Source: Methanocorpusculum sp. (GTDB lineage: Archaea; Halobacteriota; Methanomicrobia; Methanomicrobiales; Methanocorpusculaceae). Taken from it: a stretch of DNA of 64,000 nucleotides. Positions 26,301 to 35,310 of the stretch are shown here, piece by piece. The notes below the pieces were generated by a model. That model was not told the origin of the DNA. It was given only the letters and a program-made list of their open reading frames with translations, and did not search any database. Positions within the stretch are counted from its first letter, which is position 1. Each line of letters starts with the position of its first letter. The position numbers and the translations under genes are program-made. The stretch spans positions 62,001 through 126,000 of the forward strand of contig NZ_JAUSPQ010000010.1 of assembly GCF_030655665.1 (NCBI RefSeq). Reading direction: 5' to 3'.

Positions 26301-28110
26301 AACCGTACACCTCGCCGCGTTCACCGACACCGCGTTTCTCGATCAGCGAGATCCCGTGTTCGGCAAGTTTGGTAAGCATCGAGTTTACGATACCCGCAAC
26401 ACGCCGGGTCTCGAGAACGGCGCGAAGATCCATTTCTGTTGCTTCGCGGTGTTCTTTTAGGAAGATGAAAACCGCAGACTCACGCGAATCAAGGAACGAG
26501 AGATCATAGGCGTCAGTTTTTTGCTCCTCTTCTTCCACCTGGGTCTCGACGATGACCGGTCGTTCGGCAAGTGCCCGACCTTTCAGACGCGAGAGGACAT
26601 CCATGAAATCCTCCACGCGGATCCTTGCCGGATAACAGGGAAGAACGTCGATGCCTGCGAGACAGCACCATTTGCAGGTCTCATAGTCCTGCCGTTCCAG
26701 TGCATCGATGCCTGAATACAGGTAGCCTGCAGAGAGCATCTCGCGTCCGTTCGAAGAGAGTTTGTCGGTGACACTGCTGAGTTTCTTGATGATCATATCC
26801 TTTGCTTTGACATTTTTATAGATCCCTTCCTCACCATTGAACACGGAATCTGCGATGATCTCGATATCCGGGATTTTGGACGTATTCGCCATCATATACC
26901 GGATCGTTGTCTCGCACTCGCGTTCGTCTCCGCTTCGCCTGAGAAAACCGGAATAGGCGATACCACCGCGGATGAAGTCCGCCCGGTAAGCCCGGTAATA
27001 CCAGTCCCGTGCCTGAGACAGGGAACCTGCTTCTTCGTATGCTTTGCCGATCCACGCGAGACAAACCGGCGTTGGATACGGTGAGAGAATGATGCTGATG
27101 ATCCCCGCGACCTCTTCTTTTGTGCGTACGGTCGAGAGAAAAGCGGTGAATTTGGATATGACCAGTTCCTGAAGAAGCGGGTCGGCGTCATCAGCTTTGC
27201 AGAGCTGGGTGATCAGCTCACGGTAAACACTGTTCGCCGCTTCACCGTTTCCAAGGCGTGCTTCCAGTTCGGCAAAGAGCAGGCGGTACACCGGATCTTT
27301 TGTCGTTTTGAGCAGTTCGCCCAGCTCATACCTCGCAGAGGTATAGTTGCCGAGAAGTTTTTCGAGAAGGATGTAGGAGAACCTGATCTGCGAAACGGTT
27401 TCATCATCGACATGTGCCTCCTCAAGACTGTCCAGTGCTGAACGGTATGCCCGCTCGGCGCCGGCCGGATCAAGTGCGGCGAGTGCCTCCAGACTCTGCC
27501 TGAGATAGACAGTGTCTTTGAGCGTGTTCCATGCACGAAGGGAGAGACGCATCGCCTTCTGATACTCCTTTTCCGCATACAGTGCGTCGATGTACTCATG
27601 ACTGAAGGTATCGTCCCCGAAGTTCTGGATATGGAGAGCGATCGCCTCACTGGGTTCGCCGACGCGGGTAAGGGTCTGCATCAGTTTTCTGATGTCATCC
27701 GGATTGTTTTCCAGTCTTACGAGAGCACGCAGTGAGGGTATGGCACCTCTCATATCCTCCTTTTCGAGAAGGAGAGCAGCGTACTTCCGGAGAGCGGCTT
27801 TGTTCTCCGGATCAAGGATCAGAGCGGTCGCATACTCTTCTGCGGCAGTATTTCGGTCAGAATGTTCCAGAACAAGACCGAGATAACTGTGCAGATACGA
27901 GGATGCCGGCATGAGCCGGATGAGATCTTTCAGGAGGGAGCCTGCCGTGTCATACAGACCGGTCTCCGTGTAACTCCGTGCGGCTAAAAGAAGAAGTGCA
28001 GGATCACTTGTGCCGGATGCAAAGGAGATGACCTCTGCGTACTTTCCGGCGTTGAAAAGCTCCATTCCAACGGAGAGGTTCTTGGCGGTTGCAGCAGGGT
28101 CGTCGGTCAT
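26287..28110 (-). CDS. Tetratricopeptide-repeat protein with C-terminal winged-helix segment
   Basis: A 607-residue protein of TPR-like helical repeats (MELFNAGKYAEVISFASG, ARSYTETGLYDTAGSLLKDL, AEEYATALILDPENKAALRK, AKEAGSL-type pairs to about residue 480). It ends in a short winged-helix-like region (AVFIFLKEHREATEMDLRAVL then IVNSMLTKLAEHGISLIEKR). No membrane span or signal is seen. It overlaps the BrxD-like ATPase gene, so the two probably form a complex in which the TPR part acts as scaffold and the tail binds DNA. The cellular role is unknown. Confidence 0.72.
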   Translation of the reverse strand: MTDDPAATAKNLSVGMELFNAGKYAEVISFASGTSDPALLLLAARSYTETGLYDTAGSLLKDLIRLMPASSYLHSYLGLVLEHSDRNTAAEEYATALILDPENKAALRKYAALLLEKEDMRGAIPSLRALVRLENNPDDIRKLMQTLTRVGEPSEAIALHIQNFGDDTFSHEYIDALYAEKEYQKAMRLSLRAWNTLKDTVYLRQSLEALAALDPAGAERAYRSALDSLEEAHVDDETVSQIRFSYILLEKLLGNYTSARYELGELLKTTKDPVYRLLFAELEARLGNGEAANSVYRELITQLCKADDADPLLQELVISKFTAFLSTVRTKEEVAGIISIILSPYPTPVCLAWIGKAYEEAGSLSQARDWYYRAYRADFIRGGIAYSGFLRRSGDERECETTIRYMMANTSKIPDIEIIADSVFNGEEGIYKNVKAKDMIIKKLSSVTDKLSSNGREMLSAGYLYSGIDALERQDYETCKWCCLAGIDVLPCYPARIRVEDFMDVLSRLKGRALAERPVIVETQVEEEEQKTDAYDLSFLDSRESAVFIFLKEHREATEMDLRAVLETRRVAGIVNSMLTKLAEHGISLIEKRGVGERGEVYGYVGT

Positions 28111-28116
28111 GTTTTT

Positions 28117-28629
28117 TCAGAGTATTACTGACAGAATGGCACGTCCGAACTCTTCAGCATCGAAGGGGGTTTGTGCAGTAACTACGTTACCATCAACGAC
28201 GACTTTGTCCTGCATGATCTCTGCTTTATCGAGTGTGAGGATCCGAAGCGTTGCAGGCGTCTGAAGACAGGTCGCTTTTTTCCCGGCAAGGAGGCCAGCT
28301 TCAGCCAGGATAACGGGAGCGAGACATATGGCAGCGGCGACTTTGCCGGTTCTGCCGATCTGGTTGGTTATATCGATGAGTTTTTCATTTCGCCAGAGTT
28401 CGTCCTGGCAGCCGATCCCGCCGTCGATGACGATACCATCAAAATCTGCAGGATGTACTTCACTTATTGAGAAGTCCGACTCAACGATCTCTCCGTGCAT
28501 GCCGTAACATTTCCCGTGGACGGTTGATGCGGTCAAACATTCAACGCCCTGGTCTTCGAGTATTTTTTTAGGAACAGTATATCCCTTATCTATGAAACGG
28601 TCTGATGCAATGACGAAGAGAATCTTCAT
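28117..28629 (-). CDS. DJ-1/PfpI family protein
   Basis: A 170-residue protein with the DJ-1/PfpI fold: MKILFVIASDRFIDKGY, DFDGIVIDGGIGCQDE, and the nucleophile elbow AAAICLAPVILAEAGLLAGK containing the conserved Cys. Relatives act as chaperones, deglycases or proteases, so the activity cannot be assigned. The gene starts 86 bp after the RFC-like gene and ends 6 bp before the TPR gene, all in one direction. A shared transcript is possible. Confidence 0.82.
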   Translation of the reverse strand: MKILFVIASDRFIDKGYTVPKKILEDQGVECLTASTVHGKCYGMHGEIVESDFSISEVHPADFDGIVIDGGIGCQDELWRNEKLIDITNQIGRTGKVAAAICLAPVILAEAGLLAGKKATCLQTPATLRILTLDKAEIMQDKVVVDGNVVTAQTPFDAEEFGRAILSVIL

Positions 28630-28715
28630 ACTATATGGTTATGTTTTGAGATGATTTAAGTTGTTCATCCTGTCAATGCTTTTCACTGCAGTCATTTTTC
28701 CGAAGAAAGGCCGAA

Positions 28716-29714
28716 TCAGACGGAAGAGCGGCCGATCAGTTCCGTCAGTTCGGCAACGAACGCGTTCATCTGGAGATATTCGTTCTGCCCCTCGACGAGC
28801 GTTATATCGGCCTTGGAGAAAAGCAGTGCCAGATCCGGGGTAATATTCCCAATAAGACATTGACGAAGCGAACGGAGCACGTCGCCTGCACCCATGCCGT
28901 AATCTATCTGAAGATTTTCAACGATGCGTTGGGCTGCTGCAAAATCACCCCGGCCGGCCGCAAGGATGACCGCTGCCGACAACTCGCCGGTCTCAGTCGT
29001 CATAAGCTCTGAAAGATCGCTGACGTCGTGAAGGGCCATGAGTTCCAGCCAGACGAGAGCCTTTCTGAGATCGCCCTTTGACCCGAGGATCAGCATATCC
29101 AGATTCTCGTCGGAGATCGCATCATTGCATCCTTCCTGTTCGAGCACATGCTTCAGATAGTCCCGCATCGTTGCTTCATCGATCGGCAAAAAGTAGAGCG
29201 GGACGCACCTTGATCTAATCGGGTCGATGATCGATGCCAGAGAGTTGGTGACGAAGATGAACCGGCAGGTCTGACTGTACTGTTCCATGATCCGGCGAAG
29301 AGCGGCCTGGGCGTCCTTCGTGAGATCGCCTGCTCCGTCAAAGATGATCAGACGAAACGGAGCGGAGAGAGGTTTAAGCGAGGCATGCCACCTGACGACA
29401 TACTTGAAATTCGCGAGAACGGATTTGTTCTTCTGATACAGGTGAGCGAACCGGTCGTTCTCTGCAAAATAGGTGTGACCCTGAGAAAACATCACGCTCA
29501 CCGGCAGCACGGTCGTGTTTTCTGCAGCCGCTTCGGTATAAAAAAGTCGGGAGAAGACCTCAAGAGTTGAGGACTTCCCGCAGCCGCTTCGTCCGATCAC
29601 CATCAGATGCGGGAGGTTTCCCTGTGCGGCATACGCCGATAACTGCTTTACCGGACTATTCTGTCCTATCACTTCTTCGAATGATGTCGGGCGGTATTTT
29701 TCAATCCAGAGCAT
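28716..29714 (-). CDS. Replication factor C small-subunit paralogue with altered Walker B
   Basis: A 332-residue AAA+ clamp-loader homologue (start MLWIEKYRPTSFEEVIGQ at 29714; MPM at 29720 is an alternative). The Walker A is GRSGCGKSS. The Walker B, normally DEAD in RFC, reads IIFDGAGDLTKDAQAALRR, so the catalytic Glu is absent. The Arg-finger motif IIDPIRSRC is kept. This suggests a subunit that binds ATP or supplies an Arg finger without hydrolysing ATP itself, similar to regulatory RFC subunits. It overlaps the PPS gene by 14 bp and is the last gene of the translation/CoA operon. Confidence 0.85.
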   Translation of the reverse strand: MLWIEKYRPTSFEEVIGQNSPVKQLSAYAAQGNLPHLMVIGRSGCGKSSTLEVFSRLFYTEAAAENTTVLPVSVMFSQGHTYFAENDRFAHLYQKNKSVLANFKYVVRWHASLKPLSAPFRLIIFDGAGDLTKDAQAALRRIMEQYSQTCRFIFVTNSLASIIDPIRSRCVPLYFLPIDEATMRDYLKHVLEQEGCNDAISDENLDMLILGSKGDLRKALVWLELMALHDVSDLSELMTTETGELSAAVILAAGRGDFAAAQRIVENLQIDYGMGAGDVLRSLRQCLIGNITPDLALLFSKADITLVEGQNEYLQMNAFVAELTELIGRSSV

Positions 29715-30438
29715 GGGCAAGGAATTCCTGAATATCCTTTATCGCCTGCCTGAGGAAATATCTTCCGTCGATCTCGGGCATGGAGATGGTCTCGCCCGAG
29801 GCCTTAAGCCGCTCGCATTCCAGAGCGATGTTAGGCAAGGCACGGGTGACCTCGTCGATGATCGGCAGGGTGGCGGTCTTGGATGTCCGGTCGATCGGGT
29901 TCAGATCCACCGTGATCACCAGTTTGCCCATCGCAATGAGGGCTTCGCACCGGTCACCGTCTTCGAGAGGGACGAGAACAACGTCAGCCGATCCGATACC
30001 GTCTGGTCGGCAGAGACCGCGGGCATGGGGGAGCGGGACGCACCGCTCGACAGGTCCTTTGGAAACGATACACCCGGCCTCTTCGAGAACACCGGTGACG
30101 AGTGTCATCCGCTCCTCGGTCCGGTGGAACAGGTTCACCTCGACCTCGGCACCGCTCGCCTTCTGCAGCAGAGCGATCTCGTGCGCCGCAAGAGCTGCGG
30201 TGTTTCCATTGATGGAAAGGACCGGATGCTTTGCCGCAAGCAGAACACGGGCGGCGAGTTTCTCGGCTTCCAGCGCTGATGCGGATGTTTTTTCGCCGAA
30301 CAGATAATCGAACGCTTCACCGCGTCCGTGGGAGGTCAGACCCTCCATAGAGACGACGCCGCTTTTTGCGTGAGCGGCAAGCTGTTCTCTCGTGATAAGC
30401 GATTTGTATCTTGGGTGTGATGTGGGAATATCAGACAT
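29701..30438 (-). CDS. 4-phosphopantoate--beta-alanine ligase (phosphopantothenate synthetase, archaeal)
   Basis: A 245-residue DUF137-family enzyme that joins phosphopantoate and beta-alanine in the archaeal CoA pathway. Recognised by SHPRYKSLITREQLAAHAKSG, SHGRGEAFDYLFGEKT, LSINGNTAALAAHEIALL, VNLFHRTEERM and ITVDLNPIDRTSKTA. I start at 30438 because GGAGG lies just before that ATG, inside the end of the pantoate kinase gene (8-bp overlap, ATGTCTGA). Coupling to pantoate kinase puts two consecutive steps in one message. Confidence 0.92.
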   Translation of the reverse strand: MSDIPTSHPRYKSLITREQLAAHAKSGVVSMEGLTSHGRGEAFDYLFGEKTSASALEAEKLAARVLLAAKHPVLSINGNTAALAAHEIALLQKASGAEVEVNLFHRTEERMTLVTGVLEEAGCIVSKGPVERCVPLPHARGLCRPDGIGSADVVLVPLEDGDRCEALIAMGKLVITVDLNPIDRTSKTATLPIIDEVTRALPNIALECERLKASGETISMPEIDGRYFLRQAIKDIQEFLAHALD

Positions 30439-31267
30439 GGTTTTCCTCCAGAATGACCGGACCTGATCTGCTGACATGCAGTAGAATCGGTTCTCCGAAC
30501 TGTTTCAAAACATTTTCAGCCGCGGGACCGACGGCAAAGACGCCGTTTCCAAGCATCGTCATGGATGCAGGAATCCCTGCCGCTTTACAGGCGGCAAGCA
30601 CCGGGATAAGGTCGGGCGGCATAAGCCCGCTCTTTTCCGTGAAGGAGGCGGAATTCTCCATGAACTCTGCAAGGGACGTCGGCTCGCGTTCCGGGAACGC
30701 GGCGGCAACCTGCTGCATCTTCTCATGAGAGGTGATGACGTCGTGCGTGGAGATGCCGCCAAAAGAGATCGTCCAGAACTCTTCTTCCGGATAGAAACGG
30801 GTCGTTACGCCCGAAATGCCGGGATGCGTTCTGACGACAAGACCGCCGCCGGTCGCCGCGGCCACATCGCCGAGGCCCGTTCCGTGAGCGACTTCGACCT
30901 CGTGGGCCGCAGCTGCGATATCTTCCGGTGTGAGGCCGAGGCCAAATACACAGTTTGCCGCAGAATACGCCGCAAGAAGTCCCGCGGCGCTCATGCCGAA
31001 ACCTGCTCCGATCGGCATATCGACCGTGACCCGCACGTCTGCCGTCACATCGAGAGATGACAGCACCTCGCGGATCAGCCAGTCGTCAGTATGGTCGTCG
31101 CCGATCTGGATCCGGGTTTTGCATGCTTCATGCATCTCGACCGTGACGCCTTTGTCGATCACGATCCCGGCGCCGAGACTGCCTGTCGTCTGGACGGAGA
31201 TACCGTCGATCCGCTTAAAGTAGCCTGAGATATGACCTGGAGCAAATGTTATACAAGAACGTCCCAT
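30431..31267 (-). CDS. Pantoate kinase (GHMP family, archaeal)
   Basis: A 278-residue GHMP kinase that phosphorylates pantoate, the step before PPS. It starts at the ATG 31267 (MGRSCITFAPGHISGYFKR), inside the 3' end of coaBC; an upstream codon at 31300 lacks homology. The ATP-binding motif PIGAGFGMSAAGLLAAYS lies near residue 90, followed by EVAHGTGLGDVAAATGGGLV. The FAPGHISG motif at the N-terminus separates pantoate kinase from other GHMP kinases. It lies between coaBC and PPS, which confirms the pathway. Confidence 0.9.
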   Translation of the reverse strand: MGRSCITFAPGHISGYFKRIDGISVQTTGSLGAGIVIDKGVTVEMHEACKTRIQIGDDHTDDWLIREVLSSLDVTADVRVTVDMPIGAGFGMSAAGLLAAYSAANCVFGLGLTPEDIAAAAHEVEVAHGTGLGDVAAATGGGLVVRTHPGISGVTTRFYPEEEFWTISFGGISTHDVITSHEKMQQVAAAFPEREPTSLAEFMENSASFTEKSGLMPPDLIPVLAACKAAGIPASMTMLGNGVFAVGPAAENVLKQFGEPILLHVSRSGPVILEENHV

Positions 31268-32382
31268 ACTTTCCCTGCGATCTCGTCTTTTGTTCCGCAC
31301 ACCGTTTCTTTATGGTCTTTTTGTAAAAAGACGTATTCGCCAAAGGCAGATCCCATCGTCTCAGGTTTGTTTGCAAGAACAAGAACAATATTATCGTATT
31401 CGAGAAGGTGGAGTCCCTCCTCTTCTGCATCCCTGCCAAGCTTGAAGCCGACGGTTTTTATTCCCTTGCCTGAGATCTTCGTGATCAGTTTTTCAAGAGG
31501 TTCAAGCGTTACGGACGCCTCTGAGCCGCTTGGAATCTTGCCGTTCACTCTCTTCGGGGCAAAGTCGGAGATCGCAGCAGCCGAAAGATAATAATCCGCT
31601 CCCTCTGCTTCGCGAAGGACCGCGTCATGCATATCGGCCGCGGTGATGACCGGCACGTTCTTCACACAAGGAACGATGCCGTGCATCGGGTTCATCACGA
31701 TAGTGACCTCGGCGCCGAGACGGAACGCCTCAAGCGCAAGCTCTTTTGCCATCGTCCCGCTGGATCTCGTCGTCAGAACACGAACGTCGTCCAGCTCCTC
31801 ACGGCACGACCCGCCGGAGATGAGAACGCGTTTACCGGCAAGCTTCTTGGGAGAAACGGCCCGCTCGACATGCAGACATATCTCTTCGATGCCCGCGATC
31901 TTCGCCTTCTCCTCTTCCATTCTGGGGGGGACGACATCGATCCCGAACTCTTTCAGCGTCTCCAGATTTTTCCTGACGCCCGGGTGGCGGTACATCGATT
32001 CATGCATCGCCGGAACCACGACGACCGGCAGACCGCGGCCGATCGCGGTGGTAGCAAAAGTCGTGATGATGGTGTCGTCGATACCGCAGGCGATCTTCGA
32101 GACGGTGTTCGCTGTGGCAGGGGCGATCAGAAGAAGATCCGCTTCGCCTCCTTCGCCGCAGTACTTCACATGCTCGACCATGCCGGTGATCCTGGTCAGG
32201 GCAGGATTCTGACACGCATAGGTCAGCGCATCGGGATGGATTATCCCGCAGCCTGCGGGACTGATGATGCCGGTCACCTTCGCCCCGCGGCGTCTAAGCT
32301 CGTGAGCGAGTTTGATCGTCTCAACAGCGGCAATACTGCCGCAAACGCCGAGAACAATGTGGATATTGTTGAGTCTTTTCAT
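31249..32382 (-). CDS. coaBC: Bifunctional phosphopantothenoylcysteine synthetase/decarboxylase
   Basis: A 377-residue two-domain enzyme for the middle of CoA synthesis. The N-terminal flavoprotein decarboxylase has IVLGVCGSIAAVETIKL and the His in PAMHESMYRHPGVRKNL. The C-terminal synthetase has VLISGGSCREELDDVRVLTT and RSSGTMAKELALEAFRLGAE, then FKLGRDAEEEG. The start at 32382 (MKRLNNIHIV) overlaps the Taw2 stop by 4 bp. It completes, with the two following genes, a three-gene CoA block. Confidence 0.93.
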   Translation of the reverse strand: MKRLNNIHIVLGVCGSIAAVETIKLAHELRRRGAKVTGIISPAGCGIIHPDALTYACQNPALTRITGMVEHVKYCGEGGEADLLLIAPATANTVSKIACGIDDTIITTFATTAIGRGLPVVVVPAMHESMYRHPGVRKNLETLKEFGIDVVPPRMEEEKAKIAGIEEICLHVERAVSPKKLAGKRVLISGGSCREELDDVRVLTTRSSGTMAKELALEAFRLGAEVTIVMNPMHGIVPCVKNVPVITAADMHDAVLREAEGADYYLSAAAISDFAPKRVNGKIPSGSEASVTLEPLEKLITKISGKGIKTVGFKLGRDAEEEGLHLLEYDNIVLVLANKPETMGSAFGEYVFLQKDHKETVCGTKDEIAGKVWDVLV

Positions 32383-33248
32383 ACCAGTTTCACATCCCAG
32401 ACCGAGTGCCAAAGGCGCCCCGCATATTTCTTTACTTTATGTTCGCTGATAACATACGTAAAACCTGCCCCTTCAACAGTCTCGGATATCTCATTTTTCC
32501 GGTCACCAATACCGTGAACATGCAGAACGGTACCTGGCTCAGCGTGGTTCAACGCATTCTCCAGGAACGCTGGAGCTTCAAAATGACCCATGAGGATCCT
32601 ATCATAGATCCCGGTGAGTTTTTCGCGGCAGTCTCCCAACTCAGGGATGACCCTGCCGGCGAGGCCATTCGCCTCGATATTTTTCTGCAGATAGGCAAAG
32701 GAGACCGGATTGATCTCCACTGCATGTACATCACCTCCGGCCAATGCCGCCGAGAGGGTAAAATAGCCGATGCCGGCAAACATGTCGGCGATCCGTTCGC
32801 CGGGTCTCACGAGAGAACGGAGACGGAGTTTTTCGCCCCGGTTTCCTTGCGAAAACATCACCTGCGAGGGGTCAAGCGTGTAGGTGATGCCGGCTTCCCG
32901 AAAGGTCACGTCATGAGGCTGACCAAAGAGAACGTCGGCTTTCGGCGTGCGCATGACCCCTTCGTGGGCTGCGGCATGAAGCACACAGGAGGGATTTTCC
33001 CATGCGATAAGAGCGGCGAGCTGGTCAGCTGTCGGGGCGTCTCCGTGCAGAAGAAGGGTGTCACCCATCCGCTGATACCCCGGGCCGTCATACGGACGGC
33101 GGTCAGGGATCTCGTCTTCGAAAGGATACCCTTCCTTCACCGGAACGAAGGCATACTCTCCTTCGCAGTAGACGCGGCGGGTCGTATCGACCCAGGGTTC
33201 ACTCGCTCTGTTCGGGAGCGATCGCTTGGAAATCTTCCTGATCTTCAT
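32379..33248 (-). CDS. Class I tRNA modification enzyme of the Trm5/Tyw2 family, probably Taw2 (wyosine aminocarboxypropyl transferase)
   Basis: A 289-residue SAM-dependent protein. The Rossmann motif is ERIADMFAGIGYFTLSAALA, preceded by SQGNRGEKLRL. The motif IV region reads DRILMGHFEAPAFLENAL rather than the NLPxxA of Trm5 methyltransferases. This fits Taw2/TYW2, which moves the aminocarboxypropyl group of SAM onto the wyosine base at tRNA-Phe position 37. The start at 33248 (MKIRKISKRS) lies about 50 bp inside the nmd3 gene. A Trm5-like methyltransferase remains possible. Confidence 0.78.
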   Translation of the reverse strand: MKIRKISKRSLPNRASEPWVDTTRRVYCEGEYAFVPVKEGYPFEDEIPDRRPYDGPGYQRMGDTLLLHGDAPTADQLAALIAWENPSCVLHAAAHEGVMRTPKADVLFGQPHDVTFREAGITYTLDPSQVMFSQGNRGEKLRLRSLVRPGERIADMFAGIGYFTLSAALAGGDVHAVEINPVSFAYLQKNIEANGLAGRVIPELGDCREKLTGIYDRILMGHFEAPAFLENALNHAEPGTVLHVHGIGDRKNEISETVEGAGFTYVISEHKVKKYAGRLWHSVWDVKLV

Positions 33249-34290
33249 CTCTTCCCACCAGAACCAGCGTCTCACCGTCCCGGAAGAACAGGATCGTGTC
33301 GCCTTCCCTCGTATCGAGCCAGGAACGCTCGGCGACCTCTTCGGTCACTTCAGTCTTGAGATTGAGAATACCTAAGAGTCCGGCATCCTTGTAGATGACG
33401 ACGCCTGTTTCGGGTTCATGAATATTTCCAAGAAGCGGGTCGCTCTCATCCTCTCTGAACGCACGTGACTGACCGGTCATCAGATCGAGTACGAACAGCA
33501 TGTCCTTTGACTGGCGCATGATCTCGAAGTACTCTTTGCCGTGTTTGATGATGTCGCCGCGGGAAAATCGCGGCAGCCGAAGCGAGTAGGTGACACGGTA
33601 AATATTGATGCCGCCCTTCTGTCCGACGAGTTTCGGGTGGGTGGTGAACGAGCCGCCGAGCGCCCCGCAGATGTCATGGGCGATCGACGCTCCGATGGAC
33701 TGGGAACCGAAGATGATATCGATCCCGTCTTTTGTCTCGTCGATATCCGAAACGAACGAGAGCCGGTCACCTGCCGTCTGGAGCTGATCTTCTATCTGAT
33801 AGGCGATCTCTCCTGCACGGAACAGCTCGAACTGGGTGGGTTTTCTCCCAGAAGCCCGGACCTGGATCACGCCTTCATAGTAGCTCCCGGCTATCCTGCA
33901 GCAGCGGTCACACTGTTCACGGGCCCAGACGAGCTTGACTTTTTTGCTCTCTTCGAGGGCAATGCCGTACAGATTTCCCATAACATGGACCGTTGCAAGT
34001 GACCGGTTGCTGCTGGTATCTATGATACTGATCTCTTTTTGGATTTCTTCAACGTCTTTGTGGAAAACGATGACACTGTTGACGAGATTCTGACCGAGTT
34101 CCTCTTTATCGACCGCGACATCGGACCATATGCCGGCGGTTTTTATTGAACCGCAGGTAGGGCAGACGATACACTCCGCTCGATCTGCAATAGTGACCCA
34201 TACCGCATCTTTGACGCGGCATTTTCCGCAAAGCTCGCCGTTTTCCGACGGGACGCCGCATTTGGGACAGAATCCTTGTGTAAGGCTCAT
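33199..34290 (-). CDS. NMD3-related ribosome biogenesis protein
   Basis: A 363-residue archaeal homologue of NMD3, the eukaryotic 60S export adaptor. The N-terminus carries zinc-finger cysteines (FCPKCGVPSENGELCGKC, ECIVCPTCGSIK) and a mid Cys pair (REQCDRCCRIAGSYYEGVIQ) that are the family hallmark. Basic alpha/beta domains follow, with an acidic tail. The ATG at 34290 overlaps the DUF424 stop (TAATG). In archaea it probably aids large-subunit maturation, since no nuclear export exists. It overlaps the Taw2 gene. Confidence 0.9.
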   Translation of the reverse strand: MSLTQGFCPKCGVPSENGELCGKCRVKDAVWVTIADRAECIVCPTCGSIKTAGIWSDVAVDKEELGQNLVNSVIVFHKDVEEIQKEISIIDTSSNRSLATVHVMGNLYGIALEESKKVKLVWAREQCDRCCRIAGSYYEGVIQVRASGRKPTQFELFRAGEIAYQIEDQLQTAGDRLSFVSDIDETKDGIDIIFGSQSIGASIAHDICGALGGSFTTHPKLVGQKGGINIYRVTYSLRLPRFSRGDIIKHGKEYFEIMRQSKDMLFVLDLMTGQSRAFREDESDPLLGNIHEPETGVVIYKDAGLLGILNLKTEVTEEVAERSWLDTREGDTILFFRDGETLVLVGRDEDQEDFQAIAPEQSE

Positions 34291-34583
34291 TATACTCCGT
34301 ATATCTGGGCGTGGGGGACGCCGGCGATCATCAGACACGACTCTAAATCGAGGAGACCTGCTTTGATCGCTATATCGCAGACGCGTTTGCCCATCAGATT
34401 CGCGCTGCAGACAGCACCGAGAGCTGCCAGAAATTCCTCTTCGGTTGCTATCGTATCGCCGTAGAAGGAAGAATCTATTTCAACGTCGCATAAAGGACTG
34501 GTTAATGTTTTTCCCAGGAGTTCGGCATCGCACGCAGCGAGGATGCTTCCCTGACCAGGGATATTGTGTATCTTGAGGTACAT
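34290..34583 (-). CDS. DUF424 family protein
   Basis: A 97-residue conserved archaeal protein (MYLKIHNIPGQGSILAACDA, LLGKTLTSPLCDVEIDSSFYG, ANLMGKRVCDIAIKAGLLD). DUF424 genes are commonly next to translation genes and the function is unproven. The start at 34583 drops 19 unconserved codons. It is the first gene of the minus-strand operon running to 28716, and its stop overlaps the nmd3 start. Confidence 0.88.
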   Translation of the reverse strand: MYLKIHNIPGQGSILAACDAELLGKTLTSPLCDVEIDSSFYGDTIATEEEFLAALGAVCSANLMGKRVCDIAIKAGLLDLESCLMIAGVPHAQIYGV

Positions 34584-34621
34584 TGCTGTAATACATTTGG
34601 TGCTAATGGGTAAATAAGCAG

Positions 34622-34911
34622 TTGGCGGGCGGGCTGCCACGTAGTGGCGGCCTTAGCTGAGCAAATCTTTGATTTGCGAGCGGCGGGGACCTTTAGGTCC
34701 CTCAGCTGAGGCGGGCTGACCCGCAGGGGCGGCCTCAGCCGAGCAAGTCGATAGACTTGCGACCAGGGCTGAGCGAAGCGAAGACTTGCGAGCGGCGGGG
34801 AATCCGAAGGTTGTGGATACAGGAGAAGAGAAAAACCTCTCCTAAATCCAAAAAATAGGATATTCCACCGCGAGCCGCTCCGCGCTGGAGTCGCGGCTCC
34901 GCACCCCCATA
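34622..34911. repeat. Array of two-hairpin modules followed by unit A
   Basis: Hairpins at 34634-34648 (GCCACGTAGTGGC), 34661-34677 (GCAAATCTTTGATTTGC), about 34687-34703 (GGGACCTTTAGGTCCC) and 34743-34760 (GCAAGTC...GACTTGC) are joined by CAGCTGAG and GGCGGGCTG words. A unit A follows (34857-34911, TATTCCACCGCGAGCCGCTC to CGCACCCCC). Together with the array at 35.7 kb it borders the HepT/MntA pair. Confidence 0.75.
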
Positions 34912-34962
34912 ATCAGAAAAAGGAATGAGATGTGATAGAAGTATATTTGCCAACTGTCAAAT

Positions 34963-35310
34963 TTAGGATTCAAGTGCTGTGCGTAGGGCAGATATCTGCA
35001 TATAAAGAGGCGGAATATCGTTTACTGCAAGATCCCAGACGTAGTTTAGATTGACATTTGCATACGCATGAATCAGACGGTCTCTCATACCGGCCATTTT
35101 TCTCCAGGGAATCTCGGGATATTGCGTGCGAATTTCTTCAGGGATATGTTTTGCTGCTTCACCGATGATTTCAATGAAACGAATGATACCGCCGCTGTAG
35201 AGCGGATCGGTTGAGAACTCCTGATAACTCATGCGATTGACAGCAGTCATGATGTTTTCAGATTGTTCACAGATGTCATCTAAATACGTGAGAATATCTG
35301 GTGTTTTCAT
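34963..35310 (-). CDS. HepT-like ribonuclease toxin (DUF86)
   Basis: A 115-residue helical protein with the HEPN RNase motif R-x4-H-x-Y as RDRLIHAY near residue 73, and [16 protein letters not shown] before it. In HepT/MntA systems this RNase is held inactive by AMPylation from the partner nucleotidyltransferase. Its start overlaps the MntA-like stop by 4 bp, so the two are made together, antitoxin first. It is bordered on both sides by hairpin arrays. Confidence 0.88.
   Translation of the reverse strand: MKTPDILTYLDDICEQSENIMTAVNRMSYQEFSTDPLYSGGIIRFIEIIGEAAKHIPEEIRTQYPEIPWRKMAGMRDRLIHAYANVNLNYVWDLAVNDIPPLYMQISALRTALES

Noticed and set aside
25008-28110. A BREX system
   Set aside because: Only a BrxD-like ATPase is present. 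The other BREX genes are not in the window.
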